A stretch of DNA of 64,000 nucleotides from an uncultured Photobacterium sp. Lineage in GTDB: Bacteria > Pseudomonadota > Gammaproteobacteria > Enterobacterales > Vibrionaceae. This document shows, one piece after another, positions 36,385 through 45,909 of this stretch (position 1 is its first letter; every line of letters starts with the position of its first letter). Location of the stretch: contig NZ_CANMZV010000001.1 of the NCBI RefSeq assembly GCF_947502415.1, positions 124,001 to 188,000 on the forward strand. The letters are read 5' to 3'. A program made the translations under genes and the position numbers. The notes under the pieces were generated by a model. It was not told the origin of the DNA, did no database searches, and saw only the letters and a program-made list of their open reading frames with translations.

Positions 36385-38001
36385 TTATTCTGAGTATTGA
36401 ATCCAGTTCTTATTGTCAAGGGTCAGATAATAAGAACCTTGAACATTCATCATAGTTGTGCCTTGGTTTTGGGAAAGAAACTCAACATGGTCAAGGTCGT
36501 TTACAAGTTCTGTAAGGTGGAATGGTTTTCCAGAAAAAATATCATGAGTAATAATATTTCCGATTAAATCTGAGATGGCTAAATAACTACTAGGTTGATT
36601 CAGTTTTATTGAACCACCTTGAAGGTTAAGTTTTGACCCTAAAAGTTTTATTCCAACAGGAACATGAGTGATTATTCTGGTCGGAATTTCTCTCATACCC
36701 TGGATCTGCATTTTATCACCGCGAAGGGCCGCTCCATGTTCAGGGACAAAAACAACAACAAAGTTGCGTTGGGATTTTTTTAATTGATCCATAAAGTTAT
36801 ATAAATCGTCTAGAATGTTTTTCTGTTGTTTCTTATAGCTTAATAGACTTCCATTTGTATCATTTCGAATGATTCTATTTCCATCATGCGCAGATATCGA
36901 ATTATATAACGTTATTGTTGGTGCATTTTGTGGTGAACTATATTCTGTTAACCACTTTGTGAGAATAGTAAAGTCTCGGTAAATACTAGAACCATCAAAA
37001 CTTTTTTGATAGGGCTGTAGTGATTTTAAGTCGACTTTGGATTTTATACCACCAACATTATTGCTAATGTGAGTCATGAAGTTTCCGAAGTTACCATCGT
37101 GATTTAAAATCAGTTCATTTTTAAATCCAATCTTTTCTAGGTTTTGAAATAGTAAGCACTTCTTATTGTTCGGAGGCGAGAATAGATCTGTATGCTCTTG
37201 TTGTCCACAGCTAGCACGAAGAAGGCGGATGATTGCGGGTCCACTGTAAGAGGTTGCAGAATTAAAATTCTCAAAAAAAATGTCGAATTCATCAAACAAT
37301 GGATGGTTAATTTGTCCAGTAAGGTCTAAATCATCCCAAGCTATTGAGCATATATTAAGTAAAAGAATGTCGAAATTGCTGCCTAAGGAAAGTTTGCTAT
37401 GGAGTGTTGATGTTTTAGACTCTTCATTTATAAAAAAGTCTGATTTTAATTGATTTAAATCTAAATCACTTTGACTCTCGTTTTTCTGTTTAACTAATGT
37501 GTTTGTTGTTGACTGTAAAGTGTGTCGAGGTGCCTGCTCTGATTGAATAAAGAATGGCTGAGATTGTTGTATGAATGATATGTATAACATAGCAATAAGT
37601 ACAAAACTTGTGACTTTGAAAATCTTATTTGCAAGGTAGTATGTGATTGAAAGAAAGGCAAAAAACACTAAAGTGTCTTGGTCGATGAATCTGAACAATA
37701 TTTCGATGAGATAAGTACTGTCAAACTGTTGCAGTTGTGAAAATTGTTCAACAAAACGAGCAAGTGGCGGTAGAAAAGAATCGTAATATAAACAAGATAT
37801 AGCCAAACAAAAGCCGATGAAATTTTTAAGTATTTCAGGCATTCCTTTTTTTGTAGGAATGAGAAAAAAAACAAAAAGTGTAAAGTTATATAATGGGGAG
37901 AAACCTATAGAACCCTTAATGCTCATTATAAGTTTGGTGATAAAATATAGATTCCAAATACCTATATTAAATGAAAGTGTTTTTATTTTGTCCGGTTCCA
38001 C
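36385..38001 (-). CDS. bcsG: BcsG, cellulose phosphoethanolamine transferase
   Basis: 538 residues. About four N-terminal membrane helices (within residues 1-160) precede a periplasmic alkaline-phosphatase-superfamily domain. It has LLLNICSIAWDDLD, the nucleophile loop SATSYSGPAIIRLLRASCGQ, and VVFVPEHGAAL for the second metal site. BcsG moves phosphoethanolamine from phosphatidylethanolamine to nascent cellulose. The start is GTG at 38001 with AGGGAT 8 bases upstream. It is the last gene of bcsE-bcsF-bcsG, 16 bases after bcsF. Its AT-rich codon use matches the rest of the locus. Confidence 0.92.
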   Translation of the reverse strand: MEPDKIKTLSFNIGIWNLYFITKLIMSIKGSIGFSPLYNFTLFVFFLIPTKKGMPEILKNFIGFCLAISCLYYDSFLPPLARFVEQFSQLQQFDSTYLIEILFRFIDQDTLVFFAFLSITYYLANKIFKVTSFVLIAMLYISFIQQSQPFFIQSEQAPRHTLQSTTNTLVKQKNESQSDLDLNQLKSDFFINEESKTSTLHSKLSLGSNFDILLLNICSIAWDDLDLTGQINHPLFDEFDIFFENFNSATSYSGPAIIRLLRASCGQQEHTDLFSPPNNKKCLLFQNLEKIGFKNELILNHDGNFGNFMTHISNNVGGIKSKVDLKSLQPYQKSFDGSSIYRDFTILTKWLTEYSSPQNAPTITLYNSISAHDGNRIIRNDTNGSLLSYKKQQKNILDDLYNFMDQLKKSQRNFVVVFVPEHGAALRGDKMQIQGMREIPTRIITHVPVGIKLLGSKLNLQGGSIKLNQPSSYLAISDLIGNIITHDIFSGKPFHLTELVNDLDHVEFLSQNQGTTMMNVQGSYYLTLDNKNWIQYSE

Positions 38002-38017
38002 AATAAAATCCCTGCCA

Positions 38018-38182
38018 TTATTTCGTTTTATTTACATTATACTCTTTGAAATGTTTGAGCTTTCTACGTTTTTGTTGTTGGTAATTATTGAATTTCACAA
38101 TACTATCTTTAAAAAAAACACCACAAACAATGCCTAATGATATGCTCACCAATACCGTGAGTAAAAAGTCGCTTAAGTTCAT
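38018..38182 (-). CDS. bcsF: BcsF, small membrane protein of cellulose secretion
   Basis: 54 residues, too short for routine ORF calling. It begins MNLSDFLLTVLVSISLGIVC, one transmembrane helix, followed by a very basic tail (QQQKRRKLKHFKEY). Size, topology and position between bcsE and bcsG match E. coli BcsF, which tethers BcsE to the membrane and supports BcsG. Its ATG overlaps the bcsE stop (ATGA, 38179-38182), implying translational coupling. A run of eight T sits in the codons for VFFK. Confidence 0.85.
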   Translation of the reverse strand: MNLSDFLLTVLVSISLGIVCGVFFKDSIVKFNNYQQQKRRKLKHFKEYNVNKTK

Positions 38183-39840
38183 GATGATACCTTATGTTGG
38201 ACTCTTTCTAATGGGGTGCGTTTAGCATGACGATGATTAATGTTTTTATTATATAATTCACGCTCTCTAATATTGGGGGGGGGGCTTATGTTTTTGGCAG
38301 GTGTAGAGTTGAACTTTAGTTTACTTAACTCAATATTGACATCACTACTGTTTGATATAGTGGTTCTTTGTGTGAATAAAAGCTCCGCTTTAAATTTGAA
38401 AATATTATATAGTGCTTGGTCTATATCATTGTGTCTCGTGGCACTAAAAAAAATATAAATTCTATTTTCATAAGTTGTTAACAGGTCACCATTGCGATTT
38501 ATCTGGCATAATGATAAACATTGTTCTGTGGTAATATCTGTGAGAGGTTTTAGTTTGATTAATGCAAAATCCAGGTGATGATTAATATGATAAGAGATCA
38601 GTGACTTGACGTGAAACGTAAATTGCTCCGTATCAAAAACTCCACGAGTATTAAATATTGGCTTTCGACTTATTAAGTCGTTATAGCTTATATTACAGGA
38701 GATTTGATGAGTCATTCTTTTTACTTGATAGCAGAAATTGATAAGTTCAGAAAATGGTAATAGTGATGGAATTACTAGGTTAACACCTGATTCAAATAAG
38801 AAAATCTTGTCAATATAACGCATGCGACAATTAACTTCTCGGACAATTATTCTCATTTCATTACCCAGTGTCATTCTTAACCTGAAGGTTAACTTGGATA
38901 TTTTATCTATATCATGATGTGACTGATATGGGAAAATTACGAGGGCGTTTTTTTTTGACTTTGCCTCTTTAAATAACTTGCTCTTGTTTTTCAGTGCTCG
39001 ATATTGTGGTGGTAAAAATTCGTTGTCTTTAAGTAGATCACGTGTCGTAAGTATATGTTCAGCATCATTTTCAATGTAAGGTACAGGTGTTTTACTATTT
39101 ACGTGAAGTTTTTTAGGCTCTGTTGGATTGTGAGTGGACGGAAGCAATATTATATGTTGTTTATTAGTAGTGATACCTTGTTTTGTATGCTTGAAAATAA
39201 TATTGTGAATCACTTGGTTAATATTATTGGTATATAATGTAGAAAGGCTTTTAATATAATTGCAAAGGGAATTCATTAACGGTTTTATATGGCTATCAAT
39301 ATTTTGACCGTAGATGAAAAAGGAAAGTTCAGTTTTTGTGTTTTCTAGTAGCTGGTTTAATCCCACAAAAAATTGAACCAGTTCTGTATGTTCTATACCG
39401 ATAAATATTCTATCTTCAGTTAGTAAGTGAAGATTAACGTTATTATTTGATTTGATAATCTCTAAATCTGCAGCCATTTCCCTAAGAGTGATGATATGTT
39501 TACTGTCCGTTGTGAAATAAATTCTATTATACATCGATTCAAGATTATGATTGTTTGCATTAAATGAAGTTATAAACTCTTCAGTTGTCATGTTAACTAC
39601 TAATGTATCATTATTTATACTCTCAGCTTTAGATGATGAGTCAGTGTTATAGGTAATCATGAAATTGCATATTAACTGCTTGTCGTTGGATGTGATAATT
39701 TTAATCATAATCGTGATGATTTTATTGTTGTGTTTTTGACAATAACTTAATGTTAGTCGACGATATAAAAGTTTCCACTTTTGATGCTTATGAAGACAAA
39801 AAAATAGGTTTTTTTGAAAAATTATTTTGTGAATAAACAT
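38179..39840 (-). CDS. bcsE: BcsE, c-di-GMP-binding cellulose regulator
   Basis: Up to 553 residues. The GIL domain is clear: MRIIVREVNCRMRYIDKIFL then GVNLVIPSLLPFSEL aligns with E. coli BcsE, and RYID fills the c-di-GMP RxxD motif (E. coli RATD). The block EQCLSLCQINRNGDLL near the C-terminus also aligns. The N-terminal start is uncertain: ATG 39840 gives a basic leader unlike E. coli, the ATG at 39708 is an alternative, and neither has a good ribosome site. The coding strand holds runs of ten C and nine A. It overlaps bcsF by four bases. Confidence 0.88.
   Translation of the reverse strand: MFIHKIIFQKNLFFCLHKHQKWKLLYRRLTLSYCQKHNNKIITIMIKIITSNDKQLICNFMITYNTDSSSKAESINNDTLVVNMTTEEFITSFNANNHNLESMYNRIYFTTDSKHIITLREMAADLEIIKSNNNVNLHLLTEDRIFIGIEHTELVQFFVGLNQLLENTKTELSFFIYGQNIDSHIKPLMNSLCNYIKSLSTLYTNNINQVIHNIIFKHTKQGITTNKQHIILLPSTHNPTEPKKLHVNSKTPVPYIENDAEHILTTRDLLKDNEFLPPQYRALKNKSKLFKEAKSKKNALVIFPYQSHHDIDKISKLTFRLRMTLGNEMRIIVREVNCRMRYIDKIFLFESGVNLVIPSLLPFSELINFCYQVKRMTHQISCNISYNDLISRKPIFNTRGVFDTEQFTFHVKSLISYHINHHLDFALIKLKPLTDITTEQCLSLCQINRNGDLLTTYENRIYIFFSATRHNDIDQALYNIFKFKAELLFTQRTTISNSSDVNIELSKLKFNSTPAKNISPPPNIRERELYNKNINHRHAKRTPLERVQHKVSS
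38275..38284. repeat. Homopolymer of ten G (ten C on the bcsE coding strand)
   Basis: The tract encodes the end of Ser plus three Pro (AGC CCC CCC CCC), about 32 codons before the bcsE stop. Gain or loss of one base would end BcsE early: an extra C gives a TAG within three codons. One fewer C gives a TAG after about 22 altered codons. Both stops lie before the bcsF start. Confidence 0.85.
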
Positions 39841-40059
39841 GAAATAGTCTACCAGACTTGGAAAATTCAGCTTTTCTAGTACTAAAGTATAATAAATATA
39901 GCAAATTGTGGTTGTATTTGGTGCTTATGCTACGCTTTTATTAATGATTGTTGGTGCTTATTGATAATAATAAAAGTGTGGTTATAAATAAATGATCTAT
40001 TGGTAGTATTAATTTGATTGAGCTTTTATGCTTATTTATGACAAAAAAAGACTATAAAA

Positions 40060-40242
40060 ATGAATGCTAAATCGGACGTGTTATATATAGTTAATTCGTA
40101 TTATGTTGAAGATGATGAGTTTGACTATAAAGAAATACTTGAAGATGAGAAGGAGCAGAAGATTAATCGCCGTTGGGCCATTTTTTCCGAAAATAAAAAA
40201 GATTATAGTCATGGACTGGTTATTGACGATCTTAATAGCTGA
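40060..40242 (+). CDS. bcsR: BcsR, small regulator of cellulose synthase (YhjR-like)
   Basis: 60 residues. The C-terminal half (EFDYKEILEDEKEQKINRRW, then AIFSE) parallels E. coli BcsR (IDYADI...ALKRWPLLAEF). Otherwise it is diverged and the assignment leans on position directly before bcsQ. BcsR works with BcsQ in the inner-membrane synthase complex. It starts the plus-strand operon. The 219-base AT-rich region between it and bcsE must hold divergent promoters, but I see no confident motif. The ribosome site is weak. Confidence 0.75.
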   Translation: MNAKSDVLYIVNSYYVEDDEFDYKEILEDEKEQKINRRWAIFSENKKDYSHGLVIDDLNS

Positions 40243-40268
40243 GTGTGTAGCAAAGGGAAGGTTAATAT

Positions 40269-41081
40269 TTGATAAAATTAATAGCAGTTTCAGGTATAAA
40301 AGGAGGTGTGGGGGCTGCATCTGTAGCGGCTAATCTGACTTGTGCTTTCCATCAACTGGGTCAGAAGGTTGTTGTTGTTGATCTTGACTGCAGAAATTGT
40401 ATTCGTACCTCTTTCTCAATGGCAATGTCAGATCAAGATGGTTGGGCTGTACGCCTACACCATCGGGAAGACTGGACGCTAGCATTTCATCAAAGTCCAG
40501 AAGGCATATTTTTTCTTCCTTTTGGTGATTTGTCAGAATCTACACTTCGATTGGAACCATGTGAAGGTACGGACACATTTTTTGATGCAGATATGGCCTA
40601 TAATCTTATTGAAACTCAACCTTCGGAGATTATCGACACATTAGGTTGCCATTTCGATTTTATTATTCTTCACTTACCTACAATTACATTTCATCCTGAT
40701 TTTAGTGATCTTTTGCGATCTCTGCACATTAGCATTGATTTGCACTTCATGGTGTTAAATCCTGATGTTGCATGCTATTCAATTTTAAATACGAAAGGAA
40801 AGTTGTTGCGATGCTTTCCAAATCTTAAGTTATTGTCCAATAGATGTTTTTTGAATAGTAAAGTCAGCGGGGACTTTATCTTTGAATTGCAACGGCATTG
40901 GGATGATTTCTTAGTGTCTGAGCATATACATTATGATGAATCATTATCTGAGGCTGCTGCAAATTTGCAAACAGTAGGGTGTTATTCGCCTGATAGTCAA
41001 GCGGCTATTGAATTTAAATCACTAGCCTTATGGAGCCTTTCATGTCTTAGCCGGGTTAATCATGTTCAAAAAATTGTATGA
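40269..41081 (+). CDS. bcsQ: BcsQ, MinD/ParA-like ATPase of cellulose synthesis
   Basis: 270 residues starting at a TTG (40269), with AAGG about 7 bases upstream. The deviant Walker A reads GIKGGVGAASVAANL: the signature Lys of KGG is present but the usual P-loop GKT is GAA. E. coli BcsQ is similarly altered (RGGVGTT), as I recall. VVVVDLDCRN and DFIILHLP give the other ATPase strands. BcsQ helps place and activate cellulose synthase at the pole. Its end overlaps bcsA by 20 bases. Confidence 0.9.
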   Translation: MIKLIAVSGIKGGVGAASVAANLTCAFHQLGQKVVVVDLDCRNCIRTSFSMAMSDQDGWAVRLHHREDWTLAFHQSPEGIFFLPFGDLSESTLRLEPCEGTDTFFDADMAYNLIETQPSEIIDTLGCHFDFIILHLPTITFHPDFSDLLRSLHISIDLHFMVLNPDVACYSILNTKGKLLRCFPNLKLLSNRCFLNSKVSGDFIFELQRHWDDFLVSEHIHYDESLSEAAANLQTVGCYSPDSQAAIEFKSLALWSLSCLSRVNHVQKIV

Positions 41082-43668
41082 AATTAGTACAGGGTTGGTG
41101 TTCAAGCCTCTTGAAATAAGACGGCTTCGTAAAAGGTATGCTGTTTATGTGAATGCGGCAAATCCTAGTATTTTAGGTCGACTAACGTTGTGTTTTTGGT
41201 TTGTTATATGTTTGGTTTTTTTACAGCCTAGAGTAGGAACACAAAGAACATGGGCCTTACCGATTTATTATTTTCCGCATGTTCAGTTTAAAAAGCCTGG
41301 TTTAGTTGATTTATTTAGTTTTGTTTTTCAGTTGTTTTGGTTGTTCTTAGTAAAGCAAGATAGCAAATCAAATATTAACTTTTTGAGTTTTCATAAATAT
41401 AATTTTTTATCTGGTTGTATTAGTAAGCTTGCAGCATTTATGATGCCAATGATTACATGGTTTATAAAATATTTTGAAAGAGAAAATGATAAAACGAATA
41501 TAGAGAATAAAAACAAGAGTAAACTTTTTGAAGTGATAAGTTTGTTAGTATTGGCTTCTGTTATGTTGCTTTCTATTTTATTTCTCACTATTCCATTTAA
41601 TTGGAAGTCTCAAGCTATTTTTGTGTTCCTTCTTTGGTTAGTGGCAATGCTGGTTAAAAATGTTTCTGGTAGACTTCCTGTTTTTCTTTTAATTATACTT
41701 TCATTAACAGCCTCATGTCGCTATATATGGTGGCGTTATACATCAACTCTAAATTGGGATGATTCGTTAGATTTGGTTATGGGGCTAATATTATTATTAG
41801 CAGAAACATATTCATGGCTGGTATTAGTGTTGGGGTATTTCCAAAATATTTGGCCATTGAAACGAAAGCCTGTTGTTTTACCAGAGGCTACCATAGCCTG
41901 GCCTACGATTGATTTAATGATCCCAACATACAATGAAGATCTTGATGTGGTAAAAACTACGGTTCTTTCTGCATTAGGTGCTGATTGGCCAAAAGACAAG
42001 CTCAATATTTACATTCTAGATGACGGGCATCGTGATGATTTTAGAATTTATGCTAAGCAGGTAGGAGTCAATTATTTATCCAGGCCGACAAATGAGTATG
42101 CAAAGGCGGGAAATCTGAACTATGCCCTAAAGCATTCGAGTGGGGAGTTTGTCGCTATATTTGATTGTGATCATGTACCAACTCGAGCATTTTTTCAGAT
42201 GACGATGGGAGCCTTTCTTCATGATCAAAAGTTAGCCTTAGTTCAAACACCACACCATTTTTTTTCTCCAGATCCATTTGAACGGAATCTGGCTAATTTT
42301 AGAAAAGTTCCCAATGAAGGGCATCTTTTTTACGGTTTAGTTCAGGATGGAAATGACTTATGGGACGCAACTTTCTTTTGTGGTTCATGTGCCATATTAC
42401 GCCGCTCAGCACTTGAAGAAGTTGGTGGAATTGCTGTTGAGACAGTGACAGAAGATGCACATACTTTTTTAAAGATACATCGTCGTGGCTATAAATCGGC
42501 CTACTTAAGAAGGCCGATCTCTGCTGGTTTAGCTACTGAAACATTATCGGCTCATATCGGACAGCGTATACGTTGGGCGAGAGGAATGGCGCAAATTTTC
42601 AGGATAGACAATCCGCTTACAGGTAAAGGATTAAAGTGGCATCAAAGGCTGTGTTACTTAAATGCGATGATGCACTTTCTTTCTGGGATCCCAAGATTGG
42701 TGTTTCTGGTTGCACCGCTAGCTTTTTTAATATTTCATGCGAATATCATCTATGCACCAGCTTTAGCGATTGTTTTGTATGTTATTCCTCATATGCTTCA
42801 TGCCAATTTAGCGAATTCGAAAATTCAGGGACAATATCGTCACTCATTTTGGGGAGAGATTTATGAAACAGTTTTGGCTTGGTATATAGCTATTCCGACT
42901 ACTGTTGCTTTGTGTGCCCCTAAGAAGGGTAAGTTTAATGTAACTGAGAAAGGTGGACTTATCGAACAGTCACATTTTGACTGGAATATATCTAAACCTT
43001 ATTTATTATTAATATTGTTGAATGTTGCTGGTGTCTGTTTTGGTTTACATCGGATAGGGTGGGGGCCTGATGATGAAGTTGCTACAACCATTATTAATTT
43101 ACTATGGACATTTTACAATTTGCTTCTTTTAGGTGGAGCAATAGCTGTTGCTGATGAGGTTAAACAAGTTAGAAAGCATCATCGTATTGATGTTGAAATG
43201 CCTGCGATTATTAAACTGGAAACAGGACATTTATATCCGGCTACTGTAAAGGATTATTCTTTGGGTGGTTTGCGAGTAAAAATGAAAGATAACCGTATTC
43301 TATCTGGCGTGGAAAAGATTGACATAGTATTGAAGCATTCTTCAGACGAGTTTGCATTTCAATGTCATGTTGTTCATTGTGCTAAATATGTCGGTCTGAA
43401 GCTTGATCTGCCAACAACACAACAGCAAATAGATTACGTTCAATGTACGTTCGCTAAGGCTGATAATTGGTATAGATGCCAGCAAAGGTATCAAACAGAT
43501 AGGCCATTAGTTAGTCTTAAAAATGTCATTTTAGTAAGCTTTAATGGATATAAGACTTTGTTTAATAACTGTCCGAAAGTTATTAGGTTGCCATTTACAT
43601 ATGCTTTAGCTGCTTGGGATTTTATTTTATTAACTAGGCCTAAAGTTGTTATGTCTAGAGAGGTTTAA
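41062..43668 (+). CDS. bcsA: BcsA, cellulose synthase catalytic subunit
   Basis: 868 residues, multi-pass inner-membrane GT2 enzyme that polymerises UDP-glucose to cellulose and threads it through the membrane. Visible motifs: MIPTYNEDLDVV, LDDGHRDDF, FDCDHVPTRAFF, TEDAHTFLKIH and QRIRWARGMAQIF (QxxRW). The C-terminal PilZ domain has RKHHR (RxxxR) and DYSLGG (DxSxxG), so c-di-GMP activation should work. An N-terminal extension of about 150 residues is E. coli-like. It overlaps bcsQ and abuts bcsB. Confidence 0.97.
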   Translation: MFKKLYEISTGLVFKPLEIRRLRKRYAVYVNAANPSILGRLTLCFWFVICLVFLQPRVGTQRTWALPIYYFPHVQFKKPGLVDLFSFVFQLFWLFLVKQDSKSNINFLSFHKYNFLSGCISKLAAFMMPMITWFIKYFERENDKTNIENKNKSKLFEVISLLVLASVMLLSILFLTIPFNWKSQAIFVFLLWLVAMLVKNVSGRLPVFLLIILSLTASCRYIWWRYTSTLNWDDSLDLVMGLILLLAETYSWLVLVLGYFQNIWPLKRKPVVLPEATIAWPTIDLMIPTYNEDLDVVKTTVLSALGADWPKDKLNIYILDDGHRDDFRIYAKQVGVNYLSRPTNEYAKAGNLNYALKHSSGEFVAIFDCDHVPTRAFFQMTMGAFLHDQKLALVQTPHHFFSPDPFERNLANFRKVPNEGHLFYGLVQDGNDLWDATFFCGSCAILRRSALEEVGGIAVETVTEDAHTFLKIHRRGYKSAYLRRPISAGLATETLSAHIGQRIRWARGMAQIFRIDNPLTGKGLKWHQRLCYLNAMMHFLSGIPRLVFLVAPLAFLIFHANIIYAPALAIVLYVIPHMLHANLANSKIQGQYRHSFWGEIYETVLAWYIAIPTTVALCAPKKGKFNVTEKGGLIEQSHFDWNISKPYLLLILLNVAGVCFGLHRIGWGPDDEVATTIINLLWTFYNLLLLGGAIAVADEVKQVRKHHRIDVEMPAIIKLETGHLYPATVKDYSLGGLRVKMKDNRILSGVEKIDIVLKHSSDEFAFQCHVVHCAKYVGLKLDLPTTQQQIDYVQCTFAKADNWYRCQQRYQTDRPLVSLKNVILVSFNGYKTLFNNCPKVIRLPFTYALAAWDFILLTRPKVVMSREV

Positions 43669-45909
43669 ATGGATAGAATCTCTATAAAAATACTCATTCT
43701 ATTTTTTAGCTTAGTACTTTCTTTGTTTGTAGAATGTAAAGAGAAGAATGATGTTCTTTCTTTTGTCGATAATAAGGAAATTACGTTTTCTCAACTCGGT
43801 ATTAATCAGTCAATAACATTGGCAGGTAATGCGAGTACAGCATACTTAAGTTTTGGTTCTCGACTAGATGAGATTGTTTCTAAAGCTTCATTAGAATTTA
43901 GTTTTATGCCTTCCCCTTCATTAGTTGCTTCTGTTTCTCATATGAAAGTTTATTTGAATGATGAGCTTATGGGCGTGATTGTGATTTCTGATGATAAGTT
44001 GGGAGAAAAAGTAAATGCATCATTGCCATTGGATTCTAGGTTTATCAGTAATTTCAACCAGTTGAAATTTGAATTGATAGCCTCAAATAATAGTGTTAAT
44101 CGACAACGTGATGATTCAAGTATCTGGGTTGATATAAGTAAGTCTGGTCGTGTCAGTCTGCAGGTGCAAAAATCGATTTTAGCTACAGATTTGTCTTTGT
44201 TTCCTGTCCCATTTTTTGATGAAAGGGATTTTTCTCATGTTTCCATTCCATTTGTTTTTCCAGTGGAACAAGATGTAGCAGAATTAACTGCAGCGGGAGT
44301 TATGGCGTCATATTTTGGCGCTATGGCAAATTGGAGAGGCGTCAGTTTCCCTGTTTATATTGATAAGCTACCTAATCAACATGCGATTGTTTTTGCAACG
44401 AATGAACATAAGCCTGCATTTATTCATGATTTGCCTAATGTCTCAGGGCCTATGCTCCAGTTAATCACTCATCCTACGAATGAGTATGCCAAGCTATTAT
44501 TGGTATTAGGACGTGATGCAAGTGATTTAACGATGGCTGTACAAGGCCTGATTCTTGGGAAGAGTTTGCTAACTGGGCCAATAGCCAGAGTAAATAGTGT
44601 AACTGACTTAAAGCCAAGGAAGCCTTATGATGCGCCTAATTGGGTTAGTACCTCTCGCCCCGTGACTTTTGCGGAGTTAGTTGATGGACCTTACCAATTA
44701 GAAACTGAAGGGCGTACATCTTCACCGATTAGTGTTTCGTTTAATTTACCACCTGATTTATTTGCGTGGCAGTCACGTGGTATTCCTGTCAAATTAAGTT
44801 ATCGATATTCACCTATGCATAACGAATCCGGGGCAAGGATGAGTTTTTTGGTTAATGGGCAATTTGTAGAAGCTTTTAATCTTTCAGAAAAGGGAAGAAG
44901 CACAGAAGATACAGGGATTCGAATCCCGTTAATGGACGATCTTAGCATTGATAATAACACCGTATCACATATTCCAGGATTTCGTATTGATAGTGAAAAT
45001 ACGATGAAATTTGAGTTCAGCTTTTCTTCTTCGATAAATGCTACTAATTATTCAGCTCGTCAAAGCCATCACTATGCAGTTATGGATGCAGATTCAACAT
45101 TAGACTTTTCCGGTTTCTCTCATTATATAAAGATGCCTAATTTAAGAGCTTTTGCTAGTTCTGGTTATCCATTTTCACGAATGGCTGATTTATCTGAAAC
45201 TGTGGTGGTAATGAATGATACCCCGTCGTTACCTGAGATTTCACTGATGTTAGATACATTGGGATTGATAGGCTCTAAAACTGGTTATCCTGCCTTTAAA
45301 GTGATGATGCTTAATAACTTGTTACCTGAGTCTTTAAATGACAAGGATATTTTAACTATAGGATCTTTATTGTCCTCGAACACGGATGTAAGTTTCCCTG
45401 ATGGGGCAAAGTTAATTTTAAATGAAACATCTCGCCAGCTAGCGCTACCTGTTAATAATAATAAGTTAGGTTGGGCGACATGGTTTAAGTCTTTGGAGGA
45501 AGACTCTGATATAACTGGTGTTGTTGATGTGACGTCATCCGGGCCATTTGCAAGTATGGTTGCGATGGAATCGCCATATAGCTCTAACCGAAGCCTTATC
45601 TCGCTTGTTGCTTCGACAGAAAAAGATTTATCCCTGATTGCTGAGGCGCTGAATGACAGTGGAAAAGTAGCTCATATGTTTGGTTCTGTTGTGACCATTC
45701 AATCAGGACAGGTAGCTAGTTTTGATGTTGGAAATACTTTTTATGCCGGGCAGCTACCTGTTGTTGATTTAATCTTATTTCATTTTTCTTTTCATCCGGC
45801 TCTACTAGCCTTGTGTGTTCTTGTTATTGCATTTTTGTTGTCGGTAGTCTTGTTGCGTACATTGCGCCAAATTTCAGCACGAAGATTAGCCGCAGGAGGG
45901 GAGAAATGA
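43669..45909 (+). CDS. bcsB: BcsB, periplasmic cellulose synthase subunit
   Basis: 746 residues. A signal peptide (about 1-23) leads a long periplasmic beta-rich protein with carbohydrate-binding-like modules and one C-terminal membrane helix (about 715-738, LLALCVLVIAFLLSVVLLRT). That helix contacts BcsA. It guides the glucan across the periplasm. It begins right at the bcsA stop and overlaps bcsZ by ATGA (45906-45909), so the operon is tightly coupled. Length and topology are normal for the family. Confidence 0.95.
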   Translation: MDRISIKILILFFSLVLSLFVECKEKNDVLSFVDNKEITFSQLGINQSITLAGNASTAYLSFGSRLDEIVSKASLEFSFMPSPSLVASVSHMKVYLNDELMGVIVISDDKLGEKVNASLPLDSRFISNFNQLKFELIASNNSVNRQRDDSSIWVDISKSGRVSLQVQKSILATDLSLFPVPFFDERDFSHVSIPFVFPVEQDVAELTAAGVMASYFGAMANWRGVSFPVYIDKLPNQHAIVFATNEHKPAFIHDLPNVSGPMLQLITHPTNEYAKLLLVLGRDASDLTMAVQGLILGKSLLTGPIARVNSVTDLKPRKPYDAPNWVSTSRPVTFAELVDGPYQLETEGRTSSPISVSFNLPPDLFAWQSRGIPVKLSYRYSPMHNESGARMSFLVNGQFVEAFNLSEKGRSTEDTGIRIPLMDDLSIDNNTVSHIPGFRIDSENTMKFEFSFSSSINATNYSARQSHHYAVMDADSTLDFSGFSHYIKMPNLRAFASSGYPFSRMADLSETVVVMNDTPSLPEISLMLDTLGLIGSKTGYPAFKVMMLNNLLPESLNDKDILTIGSLLSSNTDVSFPDGAKLILNETSRQLALPVNNNKLGWATWFKSLEEDSDITGVVDVTSSGPFASMVAMESPYSSNRSLISLVASTEKDLSLIAEALNDSGKVAHMFGSVVTIQSGQVASFDVGNTFYAGQLPVVDLILFHFSFHPALLALCVLVIAFLLSVVLLRTLRQISARRLAAGGEK

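Noticed and set aside
40269-41081. Treating the GAA in place of GKT in the BcsQ P-loop as an inactivating mutation
   Set aside because: E. coli BcsQ also lacks the canonical GKT (RGGVGTT), so the change appears typical of the family.
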